From JBLIOB01 sp047639575 (GTDB lineage: Bacteria > Bacteroidota > Bacteroidia > Flavobacteriales_D > Parvicellaceae), in assembly GCA_047639575.1 (NCBI GenBank), contig JBLIOB010000283.1, forward strand, positions 1 through 5,560: DNA of 5,560 nt, written 5' to 3'. Below the pieces are notes generated by a model. That model made no database searches. It saw only the letters and a list, made by a program, of their open reading frames with translations, and had not been told where the DNA came from. The number at the start of each line of letters is the position of its first letter. The stretch's first letter is position 1. Shown piece by piece: positions 1 to 5,560 of this stretch. The translations under genes and the position numbers were made by a program.

Positions 1-186
1 CCTTTACAATTTATGCACTTTTTTTATTCATAACCTTTCAATTGCTTCAAAGTTAATGATAACAGTGTATTCAAAAGGTTACAGCCTAACTTTTGTCTAT
101 TAAGCCGATATTACCGAAATATTGCTGCATTGGTAAAGCTCTTATTGGATTGATAGATTGTAGTAATTACCGCAAAACCAATTGAT

Positions 187-1644
187 TTATTCTACCAGCA
201 ACTTGCCTGAGGAAAGAATTGCATTTTCAAATTGAACTTGATAACTGTATAAGCCAGCTGAAACAGTCAAGTCTATGTCGAATGATTTTTCAGTGATTAC
301 TTTTTCTAGAATTATTTGACCAAGAGAATTTAAGACGACCAATTTCATATCAGGTTTAATCTTTGGGAGATCAAATCTAAACTTACTCAATGACGGATTT
401 GGGTAAATAGATACTTCGAAATTACTTGGAAGCTCATCAACCGAATTAACGTAATGGCCACAAGATTGACCATTGAGTTCAAAATAAGTCATTAAATAAT
501 CAGGTATCTCATCTGTATAATCACACCAAGGAGCACCAACCATCCAAGACGCAGAACTAAGTAGACCCAATCCTAAAGCGTTCCTTGTAGTGGTTACATT
601 ACAGCCAAATCCAGAATTATCTACTAGCCCCCAGCAATCGCATGGTGCCGGATATCCATACTCCGCGTAATTACCAATGAAAGGATCGTAGACACTCTGA
701 TATATTGGCAATTTCAATCCACAAGAATCTACTAAAACTAGTTTCCTTTGGTATCCTTCAAATGGCAAGTTTGCTACTACTTGATCATTTCTTCTAAGAA
801 TCGTAATTGTCGAAGCACCAGTATCTACAGCGTACTCAATATTCACTCCATTTGAAACATAAGTTTTGGAAACGACTTCATAGGTAGTGTGAGTTGTGAC
901 ATAAGTCCAAGTGACCATCCAATCGAAAACGGTTTCTCGCATTTGATAGATAGTTCCGATCGGTACGTCATGAATAACCTCGTTATTAATTACCCAAACT
1001 CCGAGAGAATCCTCAGTGCATCCGTACATTTCCATTCCGCTTTGACGGCTAGGAAAATTGTAAAAATCGAAGACTTTAACAAACCCATATTTTTTGGAAA
1101 TTAAAAGTTCCAAAGCGTTTAACCCTAGCGCTACAGCACCCGAAGTATCTACATGAATTAAAGAGTAAAATCTAATTGAATCAATTTGGCCAAGAACATT
1201 AGAAACTCCAATGGAATCAAATTTCAATAATAATGATTGGACTGAATCCTGATATGTTAATGCTGTGCCTCCAAGATTCAATGAAAAGTCTAGATCAATC
1301 GTATCAGATTGGTAATTAAGTATAGAAAGATGATTATTCATCCAAACGCAGGAATCGCCCAACCAAGTCACCCCAATTGGCCTTGCTATGCATCCTCCAC
1401 CCCAAAAAACACACGTGTCGTAAGGAGGAAAAGAAGGGTTTGCAATGGTCTGCTCATACTTGAAATTTACAAATGTCGTATCTGATCCAAGTCCGTATGC
1501 TGTGTCCATCACTAATGAAACAACTTCTCCGGAGCCATCAGAATATAGAAATGACTTTGATATTGAAGAATTTAATGGCTGCCAGTTCTGTGCAAACACG
1601 AGAAAAGGTACCATGGCAAACAATAAGAAACACCACCTACTCAT
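187..1644 (-). CDS. Secreted protein of unknown function with T9SS type A sorting domain
   Basis: The 485-residue product begins with a signal peptide (residues 1-18): Arg3, a hydrophobic core, and a likely cut at VFA|QN, leaving Gln19 first, as is common in Bacteroidota. The last ~75 residues form a type IX secretion type A sorting domain, with IYPNP at 413-417, LNSLGQII at 438-445, GLYSYQV at 464-470 and the closing GKLLVE. By family knowledge such proteins are exported by Sec, cross the outer membrane by T9SS, lose this domain, and are attached to the surface or released. The body (19-405) matches no enzyme family I recognise. It has ten cysteines (78, 85, 99, 209, 308, 335, 337, 348, 374, 395), suggesting disulphides, and a SKKYGFVKVFDFYNFP stretch (183-198) that resembles segments of other uncharacterised Bacteroidota secreted proteins. 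The start at 1644 is chosen because it gives a complete signal peptide. A terminator separates it from dnaK, so it is probably transcribed alone. Its function is unknown. Confidence 0.93.
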   Translation of the reverse strand: MSRWCFLLFAMVPFLVFAQNWQPLNSSISKSFLYSDGSGEVVSLVMDTAYGLGSDTTFVNFKYEQTIANPSFPPYDTCVFWGGGCIARPIGVTWLGDSCVWMNNHLSILNYQSDTIDLDFSLNLGGTALTYQDSVQSLLLKFDSIGVSNVLGQIDSIRFYSLIHVDTSGAVALGLNALELLISKKYGFVKVFDFYNFPSRQSGMEMYGCTEDSLGVWVINNEVIHDVPIGTIYQMRETVFDWMVTWTYVTTHTTYEVVSKTYVSNGVNIEYAVDTGASTITILRRNDQVVANLPFEGYQRKLVLVDSCGLKLPIYQSVYDPFIGNYAEYGYPAPCDCWGLVDNSGFGCNVTTTRNALGLGLLSSASWMVGAPWCDYTDEIPDYLMTYFELNGQSCGHYVNSVDELPSNFEVSIYPNPSLSKFRFDLPKIKPDMKLVVLNSLGQIILEKVITEKSFDIDLTVSAGLYSYQVQFENAILSSGKLLVE

Positions 1645-1721
1645 GCACTCAAGTTATGAAATACCTGGTAATGAACAAGAAAGCAAAGGACGTTCGGAAT
1701 ACCTGAGTTATTATTCGGCAC

Positions 1722-1754
1722 AAAAAAAGCCCTTTGCGATTAGCAAAGGGCTTT
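1722..1754 (-). terminator. Rho-independent terminator of dnaK
   Basis: A perfect 12-bp inverted repeat (AAAGCCCTTTGC at 1726-1737 and GCAAAGGGCTTT at 1743-1754) encloses a 5-base loop. Read on the minus strand it ends in a run of T (complement of the A run 1722-1728). It begins about 20 bp past the dnaK stop codon. This is a textbook intrinsic terminator for dnaK, and it makes read-through into the downstream T9SS-protein gene unlikely. The plus-strand side has only a short T run, and no plus-strand gene lies to its left. Confidence 0.93.
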
Positions 1755-1773
1755 AAAATTTGTCAAGTGTATA

Positions 1774-3678
1774 TTACACTTCCTCAAAGTCTACATCAGT
1801 AACTTCTTCGTCACCTTCCTTCTCGTCTACACTACCTTCTTCTCCGTACGGTGCTGCATCTTCCGCACCAGCATCACCGGTTTGTTGGTACATCTCTTGA
1901 CTAGCTGCTTGGAATACAGTATTTAACTTCTCCATTGAAGTATCAATACCTTCGATGTCTTTTGCAGCATGAGCAGTTTTCAATTCTGCTAACGCCTCAT
2001 CGATTGGAGCTTTTTTGTCTTCTGGTAATTTCTCGCCAAATTCTTTAAGGCTCTTTTCCGTCTGAAATATTAATCCATCCGCTTGATTCAATTTGTCAAT
2101 TTCCTCTTTGGCTTTCGCATCAGCATCGGCATTTAATTCTGCTTCTTGCTTCATTTTTTCAATCTCAGCATCACTAAGACCGGAAGAAGCTTCAATTCGT
2201 ACGTTCTGCTCTTTACCCGTTGCTTTATCCGTAGCTTTTACATTAATGATACCATTCGCATCGATATCAAATCCTACCTCAATTTGTGGAACCCCTCTTT
2301 GTGATGGAGGAATGTCAGATAATTGGAATTTACCAATTGTTCTGTTATCTGCAGCCATCGAACGTTCACCTTGTAACACGTGAATTTCCACTGAAGGCTG
2401 ATTATCTGCAGCCGTAGAGAATACTTGAGATTTATTGGTTGGAATCGTTGTATTTGACTCAATCAATTTAGTAAAAACACCACCCATTGTTTCAATCCCT
2501 AATGAAAGTGGAGTAACATCTAAAAGAAGTACATCTTTCACTTCGCCAGTTAAAACACCACCTTGAATAGCAGCACCAACAGAAACAACCTCATCTGGGT
2601 TTACTCCTTTTGATGGAGCTTTCCCGAAATACTTTTCAACTGCTTCTTGAATTGCAGGAATTCTAGTAGAACCTCCAACTAATATTACTTCATCAATATC
2701 TGAATTAGATAATCCTGCAGCTTTCATTGCTTTTTTACATGGCTGAATTGTTCTTTTCACCAAGTCGTCTATCAATTGCTCGAATACTGCTCTAGTAAGC
2801 GTTCTAACCAAGTGCTTTGGCACACCATCTACTGGCATGATATACGGCAAGTTAATTTCAGTAGAAGTAGTAGAAGACAATTCGATTTTTGCCTTTTCTG
2901 CAGCTTCTTTTAAACGTTGAAGTGCCATTGGATCTTTTTTCAGATCAAGGCCTTCATCCTTTTTAAACTCATCTGCTAACCAATTGATGATTTTCTCATC
3001 AACATCATCTCCACCTAAGTGAGTATCACCATCAGTAGCTAATACTTCAAATACACCATCACCCAATTCTAGAATAGAAACATCGTGTGTTCCTCCACCA
3101 AAATCAAATACGATGATCTTTTGATCAATATTCTTCTTATCCAATCCATAAGCTAAAGCTGCTGCTGTAGGCTCATTGATAATTCTTTTTACAGTTAATC
3201 CTGCAATTTCTCCAGCTTCTTTCGTTGCTTGCCTTTGAGAATCATTAAAGTATGCTGGAACGGTAATAACTGCTTCCGTTACTTCTTGACCTAAAAAGTC
3301 CTCAGCCGTTTTCTTCATTTTCTGAAGAACCATTGCTGAAATTTCTTGGGGAGTATACTTACGATCGTCAATCTGTACTCTTGGAGTATCATTATCTCCT
3401 TTAACAACCTTATATGGTACTCTACCTATTTCCTTTGAACACTCACTAAATTTGTTCCCCATAAATCGCTTTATGGAATAAATAGTTTTCGTTGGATTAG
3501 TGATCGCTTGACGTTTTGCCGGATCACCTACTTTTCTTTCTCCTCCATCAATAAATGCTACGATAGAAGGAGTTGTTCTTTTACCTTCTGAATTGGCAAT
3601 TACAACTGGCTCATTTCCTTCCATTACAGAAACGCAAGAGTTTGTTGTTCCTAAATCGATTCCAATAATCTTACCCAT
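1774..3678 (-). CDS. dnaK: Molecular chaperone DnaK (Hsp70)
   Basis: This is the full-length cytoplasmic Hsp70 (634 residues, close to the usual ~635-640). It binds exposed hydrophobic segments of proteins in an ATP-driven cycle with DnaJ and GrpE, neither of which is in this window. The nucleotide-binding domain (1 to ~382) has IGIDLGTTNSCV (5-16), Lys70, PAYFNDSQRQAT (141-152), NEPTAAALAYG (168-178), DFGGGTHDVSILE (192-204) and the ILVGGSTRIPAIQEA signature (332-346). The interdomain linker is VLLLDVTPL (383-391). The beta substrate-binding domain runs to about 500 and includes SLGIETMGG. The helical lid runs to about 600. An acidic tail ends in EEVTDVDFEEV. Position 198 is His where E. coli has Phe. 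No catalytic residue appears missing. The start at 3678 gives the conserved MGKIIGIDLG opening. No clear Shine-Dalgarno is seen, as is usual in Bacteroidota, and there is no CIRCE (HrcA) operator upstream. It is probably monocistronic, with a strong terminator just downstream. Confidence 0.99.
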   Translation of the reverse strand: MGKIIGIDLGTTNSCVSVMEGNEPVVIANSEGKRTTPSIVAFIDGGERKVGDPAKRQAITNPTKTIYSIKRFMGNKFSECSKEIGRVPYKVVKGDNDTPRVQIDDRKYTPQEISAMVLQKMKKTAEDFLGQEVTEAVITVPAYFNDSQRQATKEAGEIAGLTVKRIINEPTAAALAYGLDKKNIDQKIIVFDFGGGTHDVSILELGDGVFEVLATDGDTHLGGDDVDEKIINWLADEFKKDEGLDLKKDPMALQRLKEAAEKAKIELSSTTSTEINLPYIMPVDGVPKHLVRTLTRAVFEQLIDDLVKRTIQPCKKAMKAAGLSNSDIDEVILVGGSTRIPAIQEAVEKYFGKAPSKGVNPDEVVSVGAAIQGGVLTGEVKDVLLLDVTPLSLGIETMGGVFTKLIESNTTIPTNKSQVFSTAADNQPSVEIHVLQGERSMAADNRTIGKFQLSDIPPSQRGVPQIEVGFDIDANGIINVKATDKATGKEQNVRIEASSGLSDAEIEKMKQEAELNADADAKAKEEIDKLNQADGLIFQTEKSLKEFGEKLPEDKKAPIDEALAELKTAHAAKDIEGIDTSMEKLNTVFQAASQEMYQQTGDAGAEDAAPYGEEGSVDEKEGDEEVTDVDFEEV

Positions 3679-3729
3679 GTTATTCTATTTTTGTCGCTCA
3701 TCCTCTCAAACCAGCGAATATTTTTATTT

Positions 3730-3860
3730 TGTCTGACACCACTATGTCAATTTTAATGCCATTGGGCAAATCCTGGATCCTAATCATAATTTCGAGAAAA
3801 AATGACACGATTTTGCTGTCAAACGGCAGGTAGGCTGTCAAGATTGCTGACATCATGTCG
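3730..3860. promoter_or_regulatory. Cluster of TGACA/TGTCA half-sites between dnaK and the M90 gene
   Basis: Six exact TGACA or TGTCA pentamers lie within about 120 bp, at 3734-3738, 3745-3749, 3803-3807, 3817-3821, 3836-3840 and 3848-3852. Two near copies are at 3730-3733 (completing TGTCTGACA) and 3856-3860 (TGTCG). Several are paired as inverted repeats: TGACA-N6-TGTCA (3734-3749), TGACA-N9-TGTCA (3803-3821), and TGACATCATGTC (3848-3859). The 8-mer GCTGTCAA is repeated exactly at 3815-3822 and 3834-3841, 19 bp apart. Chance would give roughly a quarter of one exact pentamer in a stretch of this length. The arrangement suggests binding sites for a dimeric regulator acting on dnaK, the divergent peptidase, or both. 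The regulator's identity is not visible here. Confidence 0.55.
3748..3761 (-). promoter_or_regulatory. Candidate sigma-54-type -24/-12 element for dnaK
   Basis: Read on the minus strand, TGGCA (3761-3757), six bases, then TTG (3750-3748) match the spacing of the sigma-54 consensus TGGCAC-N5-TTGC, although the -12 GC is GA here. A start near 3736 would give a dnaK leader of about 58 bases. Upstream half-sites at 3803-3860 lie 40-100 bp behind it, where an enhancer-binding protein would sit. Competing readings are a TTGACA box (3750-3745) followed about 18 bp later by TAAAAA, and a weak Bacteroidota TTTG/TAnnTTTG pair. No transcript evidence is available, so this is tentative. Confidence 0.35.
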
Positions 3861-3917
3861 GAAATATCCTTTCAAATTGTCGTGCTAAAAATCAATATTT
3901 CCATTAAATTCAGCAAT

Positions 3918-4706
3918 ATGTATAGTGCTTTTGCCATTTTTGTTGTTGTCTGTATCGCTGTTTGGTTAATCGTAATAATCACACGACCCAGAAGAAAACA
4001 GGTATCTCCAATGCCCGACAGCTGGAAAAGGTTGATGCATAAGCATGTAGAATTCTACCGCAACTTAGAAGGCTTTCAAAAAATACATTTTGAGGAAAGA
4101 TGTATGATTTTCCTTTCTGAAACAGATATTGTAGGCGTTGGAACCACGATTGCAGCAATTGACAAAATTTTCTTAGCTGCAAGCGCCACCATTCCGATTT
4201 TTGCTTTTACGAACTGGCACTACACCAATTTGACAACCATCAACGTTTATCCTGACACTTTTAACCTGGATTTTAAAACTCAAGGACCTAGTAGAAATAT
4301 TAATGGATTGGTAGGAACAGGATTCATGGCAGATAAAATGTATATCTCTCAAAAATCATTAAGGCACGGTTTCTTGTTAGAAGGTGACAAAAGAAATACA
4401 GCGATACATGAGTTTATTCATCTAATAGATATGATGGATGGCGAAGTAGATGGTATTCCGAAAATCTTAATGGAAAGACAGCACATGGTTCCTTGGCTAA
4501 TGATGATGGATCACACCATTAACGAAATGCAAGATCGTAAAATTGACATAAGGGATTATGGAGCAACTAATAGGATTGAGTTTTTCGCAGTGCTGGCCGA
4601 GTATTTCTTTGAAAGGCCTAAACTTTTGAAAGACAAACACCCAGAACTTTATGATATGCTGGAAAACATGTTCCAACAGGACATGAGAAAGAAAGTTAAG
4701 GGATAG
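3918..4706 (+). CDS. Membrane-anchored M90 family (MtfA-like) zinc metallopeptidase
   Basis: From the ATG at 3918 the product is 262 residues, close to E. coli MtfA. It opens with one membrane helix (YSAFAIFVVVCIAVWLIVII) followed by TRPRRK, so the positive-inside rule places the enzyme domain in the cytoplasm. The catalytic HEFIH (residues 164-168) lies in HEFIHLIDMMDGEVDG, the M90 form of HExxH followed by a conserved DG. The third zinc ligand is probably Glu221 in NRIEFFAVLAEYFFERP, and the PELYDMLENMFQQD end is also typical of the family. MtfA in enterobacteria binds the glucose regulator Mlc and has peptidase activity. The partner in Bacteroidota is unknown, so mtfA is not assigned as the symbol. 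An in-frame ATG at 3855 would add 21 residues before the helix. It is disfavoured because it falls inside the TGACA/TGTCA cluster and the extension is not family-like, but neither start has a clear ribosome site. The gene diverges from dnaK. Confidence 0.92.
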   Translation: MYSAFAIFVVVCIAVWLIVIITRPRRKQVSPMPDSWKRLMHKHVEFYRNLEGFQKIHFEERCMIFLSETDIVGVGTTIAAIDKIFLAASATIPIFAFTNWHYTNLTTINVYPDTFNLDFKTQGPSRNINGLVGTGFMADKMYISQKSLRHGFLLEGDKRNTAIHEFIHLIDMMDGEVDGIPKILMERQHMVPWLMMMDHTINEMQDRKIDIRDYGATNRIEFFAVLAEYFFERPKLLKDKHPELYDMLENMFQQDMRKKVKG

Positions 4707-4726
4707 AGATAAGGAGAAAGCCAAAA

Positions 4727-4761
4727 GTTGAATGTTGAATGTTGAATGTTGAATGTAGAAA
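4727..4761. repeat. GTTGAAT heptamer tandem repeat
   Basis: Four perfect head-to-tail copies of GTTGAAT (4727-4754) are followed by one degenerate copy (GTAGAAA, 4755-4761). The array starts about 20 bp after the M90 peptidase stop codon. It is flanked by the inverted repeat AAAAGTT (4723-4729) and AACTTTT (4764-4770), a weak AT-rich stem with a ~34-base loop. Similar short heptamer arrays are found between genes in Bacteroidota. No function can be read from it here, and a role in termination is unproven. Confidence 0.85.
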
Positions 4762-4796
4762 GTAACTTTTGATTTGCTGGGAGTGTTACATTAAGT

Positions 4797-5269
4797 ATGA
4801 AAACCTTTCTTCTTGTCAAATTTCTTTTAATAACCATGTTTGCATTTTCTTAAGACAATAATAAAATACAAAAACTAAAATTCACTGATACGCATTACCC
4901 CGTCAGTCTCTCTTTCGGTTTCCATGCTGGAAAACTTAAAAAAGTCACTGCCGGATCCGGTTTTATTGCTTTAATAAACCTCCAATGGCTAGAAGTAAAG
5001 GCTTTGGCGCACTAGTTGGCTTGTCTGCATACAGGAGTCAAATTCAAACATCAACCACTGATAGAATTGGATGGTGGAATGACACTCGATTCATCGCTAA
5101 CCTTAATTACCGGAAAATAGGCGTGAATGTTTCTTATCGATTAGTTGATTTTATCAAATAGTTGATTTTATCAAAGAAGGATATGCCCAAGTACCACGAT
5201 TTCAGATTGGGCTAAATTATAACTTAGCCATTTGGACTCAATGTCGATGTTCAAAAAGAACTCAGATAG
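4797..5269 (+). pseudogene. Decayed small outer-membrane beta-barrel protein gene
   Basis: The ATG at 4797 starts a good signal peptide (MKTFLLVKFLLITMFAFS), cut short by TAA at 4851-4853. That codon is one C-to-T change from CAA, and Gln at the first mature position is what Bacteroidota exported proteins usually have. The same frame stays open to 5012 (TDTHYPVSLSFGFHAGK). From about 4985 protein-like sequence moves to another frame (GFGALVGLSAYRSQ, then RIGWWNDTRFIANLNYRKIG and VNVSYRLVDFIK) and stops at 5159-5161. That stop is made by a 17-bp tandem duplication. With one copy removed, the frame continues as EGYAQVPRFQIGLNYNLA. A further one-base shift near 5230 gives GLNVDVQKELR and a stop at 5267-5269. 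Alternating aromatic and hydrophobic residues and NYNL-type turns suggest an OmpA/OmpW-like small barrel, but the exact family is uncertain. No final aromatic strand is visible, so the 3' end may also be lost. It overlaps the coaE stop by 8 bp, tail to tail. Confidence 0.72.
5142..5175. repeat. Exact 17-bp tandem duplication inside the pseudogene
   Basis: TAGTTGATTTTATCAAA occurs twice with no gap (5142-5158 and 5159-5175). Because 17 is not a multiple of three, the second copy shifts the frame, and its first three bases form the TAG stop at 5159-5161. Removing one copy restores an open, barrel-like reading frame across the junction. The two copies are identical, which points to a fairly recent slippage event or a unit under no selection. 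Confidence 0.95.
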
Positions 5270-5560
5270 TTAGCTTTCTTACTACCTCTTCCACTTGAGG
5301 AATTAGCATACTAGCTCCAGAATTGTCAATGGTGAAATCAGCATAACTAAGCCGCTCTTCTTCTGATATCTGCTTAGCAATTCTAACAGTAACTTGCTCT
5401 CGAATTACCTCATCGCGCTTCATAACTCGTTCGATCCTTGTTTCTTCAGGGCAGGTTACAACAAGAATCTTATCACATTGCTTGTAAGCACCACTTTCAA
5501 TCAAAATGGCAGCTTCTTTAATTAGGATCTCCGAAGATTGTTGATCTGCCCATTCGTCAA
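5262..5560 (-). CDS. coaE: Dephospho-CoA kinase, C-terminal half (runs off the window edge)
   Basis: CoaE phosphorylates the 3'-hydroxyl of dephospho-CoA with ATP, the last step of coenzyme A synthesis, in the cytoplasm. Ninety-eight codons are present out of an expected ~195-200. The frame is open to the right edge, so the start, the P-loop (GxxGxGKS) and the first half lie outside. The visible part begins DEWADQQSSE and carries family landmarks: IKEAAILIESG (the usual IKEAALLFESG substrate-site segment, here with Ile for Phe), DKILVVTCPEETRIERVMKRD (lid and Arg region), RIAKQISEEERLSYADFTIDN (the conserved Q-x4-K/E to ADxxIxN stretch) and the LIPQVEEV end. Met or TTG positions inside this segment should not be taken as starts, because homology continues upstream of them. 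The stop (TGA, 5264-5262) overlaps the end of the convergent pseudogene. No convincing terminator is seen after it. Confidence 0.95.
   Translation of the reverse strand, partial: DEWADQQSSEILIKEAAILIESGAYKQCDKILVVTCPEETRIERVMKRDEVIREQVTVRIAKQISEEERLSYADFTIDNSGASMLIPQVEEVVRKLTI

Noticed and set aside
1..186. Region downstream of the T9SS-protein gene examined for a terminator or small gene
   Set aside because: Only weak, long-looped inverted repeats (for example TTACC with GGTAA) and no convincing open frame were found.
889..1104. Plus-strand open frame of 71 codons opposite the T9SS-protein gene
   Set aside because: It lies wholly antisense to a gene with clear signal peptide and sorting domain, and its translation has no recognisable feature.
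1656..1687. Possible promoter for the T9SS-protein gene (TTTG, 20 bp, TATTTCAT on the minus strand)
   Set aside because: The -7 box matches the Bacteroidota TAnnTTTG consensus poorly, so it cannot be supported as a feature, although a promoter is expected in this gap.
1445..1756. Two overlapping plus-strand open frames across the 5' end of the T9SS-protein gene
   Set aside because: They are antisense to the signal-peptide region, and the longer runs into the dnaK terminator hairpin. Neither looks like a protein.
2093..2462. Open frames inside dnaK on both strands
   Set aside because: They are shadows of the dnaK coding sequence with low-complexity or unremarkable translations.
4649..4837. 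Minus-strand open frame of 62 codons containing STFNIQHSTFNF
   Set aside because: The repeated peptide is just the GTTGAAT heptamer array translated in reverse. The rest is antisense to the peptidase 3' end and the pseudogene signal peptide.
4985..5161. ATG-initiated 58-codon plus-strand frame as a small independent gene
   Set aside because: It has no signal peptide or ribosome site and reads as an internal fragment of the decayed barrel protein. Its stop is created by the 17-bp duplication.
5210..5229. Hairpin GGCTAA/TTAGCC with an 8-base loop as a coaE terminator
   Set aside because: The stem is only 6 bp and no T run follows on the minus strand. The bases are also explained by the NYNLA part of the pseudogene.

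Overview
The window looks like a piece of chromosome from a member of the Bacteroidota, probably Flavobacteriales. The signs are a secreted protein with a C-terminal type IX secretion (T9SS) sorting domain, a DnaK and a CoaE with Bacteroidota-like sequence, AT-rich intergenic DNA, a lack of clear Shine-Dalgarno sequences, and a heptamer tandem repeat. The genus cannot be told from the sequence. No phage, IS element, CRISPR array, tRNA or rRNA was seen.

Layout from left to right. Bases 1-186 are AT-rich and hold no gene or convincing terminator. A minus-strand gene (187-1644) encodes a 485-residue secreted or surface protein of unknown function with a T9SS type A domain. A strong rho-independent terminator (1722-1754, minus) separates it from dnaK (1774-3678, minus), which encodes a full-length Hsp70 chaperone. 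The 239 bp between dnaK and the next gene contain an unusual cluster of TGACA/TGTCA pentamers and a candidate sigma-54-type promoter pointing at dnaK. Reading the other way is a membrane-anchored M90 (MtfA-like) zinc metallopeptidase (3918-4706, plus).

The 555 bp from 4707 to 5261 have no intact gene. They hold a GTTGAAT heptamer array and then a decayed gene for a small outer-membrane beta-barrel protein (4797-5269, plus). That gene is broken by a nonsense codon just after the signal peptide, an internal frame change, an exact 17-bp tandem duplication and probably one more frameshift. It overlaps by 8 bp the 3' end of coaE (dephospho-CoA kinase, minus), whose N-terminal half runs off the right edge.

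The genes do not form one pathway. DnaK acts in cytoplasmic protein folding, CoaE in the last step of coenzyme A synthesis, and the T9SS protein at the cell surface. The one regional link suggested by the sequence is that dnaK and the M90 peptidase diverge from a shared control region rich in TGACA/TGTCA half-sites and may be regulated together, for example under protein-damage stress. This is inference. The most notable observations are that control region and the unusually legible decay path of the outer-membrane pseudogene.
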